A DNA stretch of 20,214 nucleotides from DASVSE01 sp036399715 (GTDB lineage Bacteria > Bacteroidota > Rhodothermia > Rhodothermales > Rubricoccaceae): positions 1 to 20,214 of the forward strand of contig DASWMO010000245.1 in NCBI GenBank assembly GCA_036399715.1. Direction: 5' to 3'. The notes beneath the pieces are model-generated. The model did not search any database. It saw nothing but the letters and a program-made list of their open reading frames with translations, and had not been told where the DNA came from. Positions 6,249 through 13,256 of the stretch are shown here, one piece after another. The position numbers and the translations under genes are program-made. Position 1 is the stretch's first letter. Each line of letters starts with the position of its first letter.

Positions 6249-7057
6249 GGCGCCTGAGTAGCGCCCGCCTCGGGAGTGCCCGAGAGGACCGGCGCGGGCC
6301 GCACCGCGACGCCGTGCGCGGCGAGGTACGCCTTGGCCTCGGCGACCGTCGTCTCGCGGAAGTGGAACATCGAAGCCGCCAGGGCTGCCGAGGCGCGCCC
6401 CTCGGCGAGGCCGGCCCGCAGGTGCTCTGCCGTGCCCGCGCCGCCCGACGCCACGACGGGCACGCCGAGCGCGTCGTCGAGTGAGAGCAGCAGGTCGAGG
6501 TCGTACCCGTCCCGCGTCCCGTCGCGGTCCATACTCGTCGCGAGAATCTCACCGGCCCCGCGTGCCTCGCCTTCGGCTGCCCACGCGACCGCGCAGCGGC
6601 CTGTCGGTGTGCGGCCGCCGTGCGAGAACACCTCCCAGCCCGAGGCCGTCCGGCCGGTCCGCTTGGCGTCGACGGCGAGGACGGCGCACTGGGCGCCGTA
6701 GCGCGCGGCGATGTCCGCCAGCAGGTCTGGCCGGGCGAGGGCGGCCGAGTTGACGCCGACCTTGTCTGCCCCGGCATCGAGCATCGCCCCGGCGTCGTCG
6801 GCCGTGCGGACGCCCCCGCCGACGGTTAGCGGGATGCCCAGCTCATCGGCTGTCCGGCGGACGACGGCACGCATCGTCTGGCGCGCCTCGGTCGTGGCCG
6901 AGATGTCGAGAAAGACGAGTTCGTCAGCGCCCGAGGCGTCGTAGAAACGCGCCTGCTCGACGGGGTCGCCGGCGTCGCGGAGGTCCACGAAGCGGACGCC
7001 TTTGACGACGCGGCCGTCGTGGACGTCGAGGCAGGGCACGATCCGTTTGGTCAGCAT
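6245..7057 (-). CDS. hisF: imidazole glycerol phosphate synthase, cyclase subunit HisF
   Basis: 270 residues forming a (beta/alpha)8 barrel. It starts at the ATG at 7057 with MLTKRIVPCLDV, the canonical HisF beginning. Catalytic Asp11 (CLDV) and Asp130 (LAVDAKR) are both present at the standard positions. Phosphate-binding glycines are seen in VGGGVR (79-84) and ASGGAG (203-208), and the SMDRDGT segment (175-181) is intact. HisF uses ammonia from HisH to turn PRFAR into IGP and AICAR in the cytoplasm. Canonical HisF proteins are about 250 residues; the last 15-20 residues here are an Ala/Pro-rich extension. It lies 77 bases after hisA and overlaps the next gene by four bases. Confidence 0.96.
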   Translation of the reverse strand: MLTKRIVPCLDVHDGRVVKGVRFVDLRDAGDPVEQARFYDASGADELVFLDISATTEARQTMRAVVRRTADELGIPLTVGGGVRTADDAGAMLDAGADKVGVNSAALARPDLLADIAARYGAQCAVLAVDAKRTGRTASGWEVFSHGGRTPTGRCAVAWAAEGEARGAGEILATSMDRDGTRDGYDLDLLLSLDDALGVPVVASGGAGTAEHLRAGLAEGRASAALAASMFHFRETTVAEAKAYLAAHGVAVRPAPVLSGTPEAGATQAP

Positions 7058-7067
7058 AGGGGCATAT

Positions 7068-7128
7068 GGGATGAGCGACAGGGGATGGGCAGAAGGCATC
7101 GCAGTCGAACCTGCTGCGGCCTCATCCC
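7068..7128 (-). promoter_or_regulatory. hisA-hisF spacer with alternative hairpin arms
   Basis: GGGATGAG (7068-7075) is complementary to CTCATCCC (7121-7128). The same right-hand segment can pair instead with GGGGATG (7081-7087 against 7123-7129). The two pairings exclude each other, and the first comes within 10 bases of the hisF start codon. A role in translation or attenuation is conjecture. Confidence 0.25.
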
Positions 7129-7134
7129 CATCCG

Positions 7135-7932
7135 TCATCCCCCTTTTAGCGCCAGGCGGGCGGACGAGAACGTGTCGAGGTCGACCTCGTCCTTGCGGTG
7201 CCAGCACCAGAACTGCTGGCACGGGAAGGCATTCTCGTAGAGCGCCCGCCCGACGACGACCGAGTCCACGCCGAGCGGCTCGAGCGCCTGCAGCGCGAGC
7301 AGGTCGCGGTACCCGCCGACGCCGCCCGAGGCCGTGACACGGGCCCGCGTGAGGCGCTGCGCCATCTCGCGGTACGCCGGCACGTTGGGCCCGTCGAGCG
7401 TCCCGTCGCGCGCGATGTCGGTGTAGATCAGCCGCCGCACGCCGCGCGCCTCCATGTCGACCGCGAGGTCGACGGCGTCGAGGCCCGAGCCCTTCTCCCA
7501 GCCTTCGGTCTGCGCCTCACCGTCGCGGGCGTCGATGCCGACGACGATGCGCGAGGCGCCGAAGCGCGCGATGGCCTCGGAGACGAACTCGGGCTCGCGC
7601 GCGGCGATCGTCCCGAGCACGACGCGGTACACGCCGACCGAGAGCATCGCCTCGATGTCCGCGACGGTCCGGATGCCGCCGCCGACCTGGACGGGAATGT
7701 CCAACTCGGCCGTGACGCGGGCGACGACGGCCCGGTTGTCGGCCGGCGTCGCCGCCGAGGAGGTCCGGGCGGCGTCGAGGTCGACGAGGTGCAGCACCTT
7801 CGCGTTCATCACGCGCCACAGCTTCGCCATCCGGACGGGGTCGTCGAAGTAGACGGTCTCGTCCTCGTAGCTGCCCTGCCGGAGGCGGACGCACCGGCCG
7901 CCGCGGAGGTCGATCGCGGGAATGACAAGCAT
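7135..7932 (-). CDS. hisA: phosphoribosylformimino-5-aminoimidazole carboxamide ribotide isomerase HisA
   Basis: 265 residues. It starts at the ATG at 7932 with MLVIPAIDLRGGRCVRLRQG, the typical HisA opening. Catalytic Asp8 (AIDL) and Asp134 (GIDARDG) are present. Phosphate-binding motifs VGGGIR (83-88) and ASGGVG (201-206) and the loop TDIARDGTLDGPN (171-183) complete the barrel. HisA isomerises ProFAR to PRFAR, the substrate of HisF-HisH next door. The family is usually about 240-250 residues; here a C-terminal extension of about 20 residues follows the normal end (FPCQQFWCWHRKDEVDL). The gap to hisH upstream is 10 bases, so the genes form one operon. There is no Shine-Dalgarno, and the ATG follows a run of C. 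Confidence 0.96.
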   Translation of the reverse strand: MLVIPAIDLRGGRCVRLRQGSYEDETVYFDDPVRMAKLWRVMNAKVLHLVDLDAARTSSAATPADNRAVVARVTAELDIPVQVGGGIRTVADIEAMLSVGVYRVVLGTIAAREPEFVSEAIARFGASRIVVGIDARDGEAQTEGWEKGSGLDAVDLAVDMEARGVRRLIYTDIARDGTLDGPNVPAYREMAQRLTRARVTASGGVGGYRDLLALQALEPLGVDSVVVGRALYENAFPCQQFWCWHRKDEVDLDTFSSARLALKGG

Positions 7933-7942
7933 CGGGGGAGGG

Positions 7943-8629
7943 TTACGGGGCCGTGAGGGACGGTGAGGTGTGGGCAGCCAACTCGCGCGCGGCGGACCCG
8001 CCGTGGCCGGCTGAGGCGTCCCAGGCGCGCAGAATCGCGAGCCCGACCGGGCCGCTCTTCTCCGGGTGAAACTGCACGCCGACGACCGCGCCGCGCGCCA
8101 CGACCGCCGGGACGGCGACGCCGTACTCGGCCTCGGCCACGACGAGCGACGGATCAGCCGGGACGGCGTGGTACGAGTGGACAAAATAGACGTAGGTCGC
8201 CTCGCCGAGGCCTGCGGTCGCCGGGTGCGGACGGACCGTCCGCAGGGCGTTCCAACCCATGTGCGGCACCTTCAGCCGGGCGCCGTCGGGGCCGGCGATG
8301 TCCGGCGCGAAGCGGACCACACGGCCGGGCATCAGCCCGAGACCAGCTGCGTCGCCTTCGTCCGAGTGCTCGAACAGCAGCTGCATCCCGACGCACACGC
8401 CGAGCAGCGGCACGCCGGCCGCCGCCTGCTCGCTCACGACGGCGCCGAGCCCGGATGCCCTGAGGGCGGAGGCGCACGCCCCGAAGGCGCCGACGCCGGG
8501 CAGCACGAGGCGGTCCGCCGCGCGCGCGTCCTCGACGCAGCTCGACCGCACCACGGCGACGCCCGCGCGCTCGAACGCGCGTTCGAGCGACCGGAGGTTT
8601 CCGATGCCGTAGTCGAGCAGGACCGTCAA
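7943..8629 (-). CDS. hisH: imidazole glycerol phosphate synthase, glutamine amidotransferase subunit HisH
   Basis: 228 residues from a TTG at 8629, giving MTVLLDYGIGNLRSLERAF, the expected HisH start. No ATG or GTG is available. A further in-frame TTG at 8656 would add nine residues unlike the family and would overlap a -7-like box. The class I glutamine amidotransferase triad is complete: Cys79 (GVCVGMQLLF), His188 and Glu190 (VQFHPEKS). The oxyanion-strand motif is PGVGAFG (44-50). HisH releases ammonia from glutamine and channels it to HisF. It is the first gene of the local his operon. The last 25 residues are an Ala/Ser-rich tail. A 22-bp perfect palindrome lies in codons 14-21. Confidence 0.94.
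   Translation of the reverse strand: MTVLLDYGIGNLRSLERAFERAGVAVVRSSCVEDARAADRLVLPGVGAFGACASALRASGLGAVVSEQAAAGVPLLGVCVGMQLLFEHSDEGDAAGLGLMPGRVVRFAPDIAGPDGARLKVPHMGWNALRTVRPHPATAGLGEATYVYFVHSYHAVPADPSLVVAEAEYGVAVPAVVARGAVVGVQFHPEKSGPVGLAILRAWDASAGHGGSAARELAAHTSPSLTAP
8568..8589. repeat. 22-bp perfect palindrome inside hisH
   Basis: The half-site CGCTCGAACGC is followed directly by its reverse complement GCGTTCGAGCG. It codes for part of SLERAFER in hisH, where the ER-A-F-ER amino-acid repeat helps create the symmetry, so it may carry no function. Confidence 0.5.
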
Positions 8630-8653
8630 CGGTGTGAGGGAGAGCGAGATGTG

Positions 8654-8661
8654 CAAACGCA
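8654..8661 (-). promoter_or_regulatory. -7-like promoter box of the his operon
   Basis: TGCGTTTG on the minus strand matches TAnnTTTG except at the second base and ends 24 bases before the TTG start of hisH. No -33 TTTG is seen. The divergent 179-base region (8630-8808) holds no gene. Confidence 0.3.
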
Positions 8662-8779
8662 GAGGCTAGACCCGCTTGCGTGAGGGTCCCGCGAAAGGCG
8701 CGGCAAGATTCGGGGCTCCCGTGTGGCGCGGCGCGCGCGGACGGCGGCTGTGCGTCAGGCGTCTCAAAACGGGGGCACC

Positions 8780-8787
8780 TATCTTCA
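8780..8787 (+). promoter_or_regulatory. -7-like promoter box of the sensor kinase gene
   Basis: TATCTTCA lies 21 bases before the ATG at 8809 and resembles TAnnTTTG. The -33 element is not obvious. Confidence 0.3.
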
Positions 8788-8808
8788 TCCTGCACTCCGC
8801 TTCGCGTC

Positions 8809-11800
8809 ATGCCCCTGCGGCCGGCTGCCCTGCTCGCCTTCGCGGCCGTCTCGGCAGCAACGCCGCCAGCCGCGGCGCAACCGGGCGTGCTAAGGGGCTT
8901 GCAGACCGCGGCACCGCTGAACGTGCAGGTCGACCGCCTCTCGGTCCAGGACGGCCTCTCGACGACGACGGTCTCGTCGCTCTTGCAGGACCGGACGGGC
9001 TTTCTGTGGGTCGGGACCGAGGTCGGGCTGGACCGCTACGACGGGTACGGCTTCACCACCTTCCGTCATGACCCCGAAGACACGCGCTCGCTGTCGTCGT
9101 CCTTTGCGACCGCGCTCGCCGAGGACAGGGGCGGCCGCATCTGGGTCGGGACGTACGGCGGCGGGCTCAACCGCCTCGACCCAGCGACGGGCCACGCCCT
9201 GCGGCTCCGCCACCGCCCGGGACGCACGCCGGATGCCCGCGCGACGGTCTCAAGCGACCGCGTCGAGGCGCTCCTCGCTGACCGCCGCGGGCGCATCTGG
9301 GCCGGTACGAGCGAGGGCCTCGACGTCGTCGATCCGGCATCTGGTCGGGTGCGGCGCCTCGGCGCCGTTCTCCGCCGCCGCGCGGACGTCAAGGATGGGG
9401 TCAACATCCGCGACCTCGCCGCCGCACCCAACGGCGACGTGTGGGCCGCGACATTTGCCGGCCTCTTCCGCGTGAATGGGCGCACGGGCCGGGTTCGGCT
9501 CTTTCTCAGCGCCGATTCCCTCGGCAGCGCCGCCGTGACGTCTGTCTGGGCCGACCGCGATGGAACGGTCTGGGCGGGCCTCGACGGCGCAGGCCTCGTC
9601 CGCGTCTCGTCGGCGACGGGCGCGGTGACGCGGATGCGGCACGCCCCGGCCGACGCGTCCTCGCTGTGCAGCGATGCGGTGCAGGACGTCATTCGCGACA
9701 CGCAGGGCGTATTGTGGGTCGCGACCCGCGGCGGTGGTCTCTGCCGCCTCCAGGCACCGACCGTTGACGCGACGGCTGCCGGCGGGTCGGCGCGCTTCGT
9801 CTCCCTCCACACGGACCCTGCCGACGACCACTCGCTGAGCACCGACGAGGCGCGCGTGCTCGCGTCTGACCGCAGCGGCGTGCTCTGGGCCGGAACGTGG
9901 GGAGGGGGCCTCAACCGCATCCGGCGGACCCCGTTCGAGCGCTTCCGTGCGCTCCCCGCGGACGGCTTCCGCTCCGAAGACGTGATGACGTTCGCCGAGG
10001 CGGGCGGCGGCCGCCTCTGGGTCGGGACGTACGATGCCGGTCTGCACCTCGCCGACGCCTCTGGCCGCGCGCTCCCGACCCCGGGCCTGCCGCAGGCGCT
10101 CCGCGAGATGGGCGTCCGCTCGGTCCTCACCGACCGCACGGGCACCCTCTGGGCGACCGGCGACGCGCGTGGCCTGTGGCGCCGCAGCGTCAAAGGCGTC
10201 TGGACGCTCAGCCCGTTCCCGCCCGATGCGGGCGTCCGCAGCGCGCTCCGCCTTGCCCTCGGCCCCGACGGGACCGTCTGGATCGCGGCATACGGGCCGG
10301 GCCTCTGCCGTGCCGACCCCGAGACGCGCCGGATCGACTGCCCCGCAACGCGCTTCCCGGTCGGCCGGCGCCTCTCCGGGACGGAGGGCTACGCCGTCCA
10401 CGCCAATGCCGACGGGACAGTCTGGGTCAGCCTGTGGGGCGTCGGTGTAGACCTTGTCGATCCGGCCGGGGGGCGGATCGCGCACTTTGAGAACGACGCC
10501 GAGCGGGCCGGCAGCCTTCCGCAGAACACCGTCACCGCCTTCGCCCGCGACCGCCTCGGGCGGCTGTGGATGGGGACCTACGGCGGCGGCCTCGCCCGCT
10601 ACGAGCCGCCCGCGCGTGCAAACCGGGCGGGGACGTTCCACGCGGTCGGCGTGCGGAGCGGGCTGCCGGACGAGACGGTCTACGCCCTCGTGCCCGATCT
10701 GGCCGGTGCGCTCTGGGTCACGACCAACCGCGGCATGGCGCGCTTCGACCCGGTCCGCGAACGCGCCGTCGCCTTCGGAACCGAGGACGGTTTGCAGAGC
10801 GACGAGTTCAACGCTGGCGCGGCCCTCGCCCTCGCCGACGGCCGCATCGTCGCCGGGGGCATCCACGGCTACAATCGCTTCGACCCTACGGCCCTCACGG
10901 CCAGCGGGCCGCCGCCGCCGGTCGTCGTGACGGCCGTGCGCGTGATGGGCGTCGAGCGGCCGCTCGCCGCGGCGCGGCGTCTCCGCTACGACGAGACGGC
11001 GGTCTCGTTTACGCTTGCGGCGCTGGATTTTACCGCGCCCCAGCTTAACCGATTTGCGACACGACTCGACGGTCTCGATGCGGCGTGGACGCCGCTGGGC
11101 ACGCGCCACGAGGCGGCGTACACCAACCTCTCGCCGGGGCACTACACGCTCCGCGTCCGCGCCGCATCGTCGGCGGGCGTGTGGGGCGAGACGGCCGTGC
11201 CGTTCGAGATCCGCCCGGCGTGGTGGCAGACCGCCGTGTTCCGCGGCAGCCTCGGGCTGGCGCTCCTCGCGGCCCTCGTCGCGGCCGTTCGCACGGTCTC
11301 GCAGCGCGGCCTCCGGGCCGAACTCGCCCGGCTCGCCGCCGAGGCGATCCTGCAGGACGAGCGGGCTCGCATCTCCCGCGACCTCCACGACCACGTCGGC
11401 GCGCAGCTCTCGACGCTGCTCGCGGACGTCGAGCTGGTGCGCCTCGAACGTGGCGCGGGTGGCACGGGCGCGGAGGCGCTCGACAGCGCCCTCGTCAATG
11501 TGGAAGCGGACGCGCGCGAGACGATGGCGCAGCTTCGCGAGTCCATCTGGGCCCTTGGCGAGACCGACGTGACCCTCGGCGCCTTCCGCGACCGCCTCGC
11601 GGCGGACCTGAGGCAGCGCCTCCGCAGCCGCGCCCGCCCGGCCGCGACGGTCACGCTGGACGGCCCGGCGGCACACGTCCTCAGCCCCGAGCAGGCTCTC
11701 CATCTCTACCGGATCGCCCGCGAGGCGTGCACAAATAGCCTCAAGCACGCCGGCGCCACCCGCCTTGACGTCCACATCGTGGCCGATGCGGGCGGCGCGG

Positions 11801-12009
11801 TCATGGTCGAAGTGAGCGACGACGGACAGTTCGTCGTTCCCGACACGTCCGGCTCGGGCGATGGCGCCGTCGGCCTGTCAGGCTTCGGCCTCGACTCGAT
11901 GCGGACGCGGGCGGCCGCGCTCGGCGGGCGCTTCGAGATGGAGACCGATGCCGGAACGACGGTCCGCGTGACCGTGCCGGCGGGGCGTCCAGCCCGGCAG
12001 CCCGTGTAG
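8809..12009 (+). CDS. two-propeller sensor histidine kinase (Reg_prop, Y_Y_Y, HisKA_3, HATPase)
   Basis: 1066 residues from the ATG at 8809, which opens a signal peptide (MPLRPAALLAFAAVSAATPP, cleavage near AAAQ). An earlier in-frame ATG at 8680 would bury this peptide. Residues about 40-700 hold some 13 Reg_prop-like repeats, each with an LWVGT-type strand (66, 112, 164, 212, 255, 303, 360, 404, 448, 491, 539, 587, 636), enough for two seven-bladed propellers. A Y_Y_Y domain follows (about 728-802), then one membrane helix (809-828), a NarL-type dimerisation domain with phospho-acceptor His860 (ISRDLHDHVG), and an ATPase domain with N976 (REACTNSLKHA), D1004 (VSDDG) and GFGLDSM. It senses an unknown periplasmic ligand. 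Unlike the Bacteroides hybrid systems, it has no fused receiver or AraC domain, and no response regulator lies beside it. Confidence 0.93.
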   Translation: MPLRPAALLAFAAVSAATPPAAAQPGVLRGLQTAAPLNVQVDRLSVQDGLSTTTVSSLLQDRTGFLWVGTEVGLDRYDGYGFTTFRHDPEDTRSLSSSFATALAEDRGGRIWVGTYGGGLNRLDPATGHALRLRHRPGRTPDARATVSSDRVEALLADRRGRIWAGTSEGLDVVDPASGRVRRLGAVLRRRADVKDGVNIRDLAAAPNGDVWAATFAGLFRVNGRTGRVRLFLSADSLGSAAVTSVWADRDGTVWAGLDGAGLVRVSSATGAVTRMRHAPADASSLCSDAVQDVIRDTQGVLWVATRGGGLCRLQAPTVDATAAGGSARFVSLHTDPADDHSLSTDEARVLASDRSGVLWAGTWGGGLNRIRRTPFERFRALPADGFRSEDVMTFAEAGGGRLWVGTYDAGLHLADASGRALPTPGLPQALREMGVRSVLTDRTGTLWATGDARGLWRRSVKGVWTLSPFPPDAGVRSALRLALGPDGTVWIAAYGPGLCRADPETRRIDCPATRFPVGRRLSGTEGYAVHANADGTVWVSLWGVGVDLVDPAGGRIAHFENDAERAGSLPQNTVTAFARDRLGRLWMGTYGGGLARYEPPARANRAGTFHAVGVRSGLPDETVYALVPDLAGALWVTTNRGMARFDPVRERAVAFGTEDGLQSDEFNAGAALALADGRIVAGGIHGYNRFDPTALTASGPPPPVVVTAVRVMGVERPLAAARRLRYDETAVSFTLAALDFTAPQLNRFATRLDGLDAAWTPLGTRHEAAYTNLSPGHYTLRVRAASSAGVWGETAVPFEIRPAWWQTAVFRGSLGLALLAALVAAVRTVSQRGLRAELARLAAEAILQDERARISRDLHDHVGAQLSTLLADVELVRLERGAGGTGAEALDSALVNVEADARETMAQLRESIWALGETDVTLGAFRDRLAADLRQRLRSRARPAATVTLDGPAAHVLSPEQALHLYRIAREACTNSLKHAGATRLDVHIVADAGGAVMVEVSDDGQFVVPDTSGSGDGAVGLSGFGLDSMRTRAAALGGRFEMETDAGTTVRVTVPAGRPARQPV

Positions 12010-12021
12010 ACGGCGGCGCGT

Positions 12022-13089
12022 TTACGGATGCGTCGCCGCCTCGTGGCGCTGCCGGTCGTCGCCGTCGATCGGGAGGCCGAGCGGCGGCTCGCCGGCCGTC
12101 AGGTCGTCCTCACTGCCGTCGAGCGATCCCTCGCCGGGCCCCTCGCGGCGGGCGACGATGTAGGACGCGATGGCCGCCCCGCCGAGGCACGCCGCGATCA
12201 CGACGAGCGAGAGCCACGTCGGGAACTCGAGGCCCCGCGAGTGGAGCAGCGGCTCGGTCAGCATCTTGATGCCGATGAACGACAGCACGAGCGCCAGCCC
12301 GATGTGGAGGTAGCGGACGCGCTCGATGACTCCGGCGAGCAGGAAGTACATCGCTCGCAGGCCGACGACGGCCATGATGTTGGATCCGTAGGCCAGGAAC
12401 GGGTCCGTGGTGACGCCGAGGATGGCCGGGATCGAGTCGACGGCGAACACGACGTCCGTGAGCTCGATCATCACGAGCACGAGGAACAGCGGCGTCACCA
12501 TGCGGCGGCCAGCCTCGCGAATGAAGAAGCGCTCGCCGTGGTACTGCTCCGTCACCGGCAGCGCGCGCCGCAGGAACGCCAGCAGCCGGTTGTCGGACAC
12601 GTCCGAGGCGCCGTCATCGTGACGGAACATCTTGAGGCCCGTGAACAGCAGGAACGCCCCGAAGACGTACAGCAGCCACGAGAAGCGCTCGATGAGCGCG
12701 ACGCCGAGGAAGATCATCCCGGCGCGCATCACGATGGCCCCGAAGATGCCCCAGAAGAGAACGCGGTGCTGGTACGGGGCCGGGACGGCGAAGTAGCCGA
12801 ACAGGACCGCGATGACGAACAGGTTGTCGACCGAGAGCGACATCTCGACGATGTAGCCCGTCAGGAACGTCAGCCCGGCCGCATGCCCGTACGCGCCCCA
12901 CACGCACGCCGCGACGGCGAGGGCGGCGCTGACGAAGAAGGCCGTCATCTTGGCTGCCTCGCGGAGGCCGATGGCGTGGCTGCGGCGGTTGAAAACGAGC
13001 AGGTCCAGCAGCAGCAGCACGACGACGAACGCGTTGAGCGCGACCCACCCGGCGGTGGGAATGTCGAGGTAGTCGGCAGTCTGGGGCAC
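12022..13089 (-). CDS. TerC/Alx-family integral membrane protein
   Basis: 355 residues from a GTG at 13089 (MPQTADYLDIPTAGWVALNAF). The open frame continues upstream to 13314, but that part is low-complexity and crosses the promoter-like region. About eight to nine membrane helices span residues 15-312. The two acidic TerC motifs are intact: EMSLSVDNLF (82-91) and ELTDVVFAVDS (209-219). Alx-type members are linked to manganese export or metal loading of secreted proteins, and TerC to tellurite resistance. The family cannot be split by eye, so I leave the symbol empty. A polar, acidic C-terminal tail follows (about 315-355). No yybP-ykoY manganese riboswitch is visible upstream. The gene is convergent with the kinase, with stops 12 bases apart. 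Confidence 0.88.
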   Translation of the reverse strand: MPQTADYLDIPTAGWVALNAFVVVLLLLDLLVFNRRSHAIGLREAAKMTAFFVSAALAVAACVWGAYGHAAGLTFLTGYIVEMSLSVDNLFVIAVLFGYFAVPAPYQHRVLFWGIFGAIVMRAGMIFLGVALIERFSWLLYVFGAFLLFTGLKMFRHDDGASDVSDNRLLAFLRRALPVTEQYHGERFFIREAGRRMVTPLFLVLVMIELTDVVFAVDSIPAILGVTTDPFLAYGSNIMAVVGLRAMYFLLAGVIERVRYLHIGLALVLSFIGIKMLTEPLLHSRGLEFPTWLSLVVIAACLGGAAIASYIVARREGPGEGSLDGSEDDLTAGEPPLGLPIDGDDRQRHEAATHP

Positions 13090-13130
13090 GGCAGGGTAGG
13101 GGGGCGCTCTGGCTCTACTGCGGGAAAGCC

Positions 13131-13162
13131 CGAAGGTGCCCGGAGTTTGCGTCAAATACAAA
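13131..13162 (-). promoter_or_regulatory. best Bacteroidota-type promoter match, for the TerC-like gene
   Basis: TTTG (13159-13162) and CACCTTCG (13131-13138), read on the minus strand, are separated by 20 bases, close to the TTTG-N19-TAnnTTTG consensus. It lies 41 bases upstream of the proposed GTG start. This is the only site in the window where I see both elements. Confidence 0.4.
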
Positions 13163-13213
13163 CCCGCAATGCGCAGCGCGCTGGAGGCGCGCCTGTGGCA
13201 TGCGGATTGCCGC

Positions 13214-13221
13214 GATCTTGC
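13214..13221 (+). promoter_or_regulatory. -7-like box before the glycosyltransferase
   Basis: GATCTTGC shares ATCTTGCGC with the box before the gene starting at 17443 and lies 35 bases before the ATG at 13257. If real, it favours that start over the ATG at 13200, which lies upstream of the box. Confidence 0.2.
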
Positions 13222-13256
13222 GCCTCTGCCTTCCACCGCGCCCGGCGTTCGCTCGC

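Noticed and set aside
4728..6257. 509-codon plus-strand frame over TonB paralog 2
   Set aside because: No signal peptide or domain, and antisense to a gene with clear TonB_C and signal-peptide features.
8680..8808. 43-residue N-terminal extension of the kinase
   Set aside because: It would precede and disable a clear signal peptide starting at 8809 and would cover the -7-like box.
9250..11775. 841-codon open frame antisense to the sensor kinase
   Set aside because: It is Arg/Ala/Glu-rich, has no domain, and mirrors the kinase gene. Extreme GC at third positions removes stops from the opposite strand.
13090..13200. Possible yybP-ykoY manganese riboswitch before the TerC-like gene
   Set aside because: The leader is only about 35-45 bases from the likely start site and lacks the riboswitch core.
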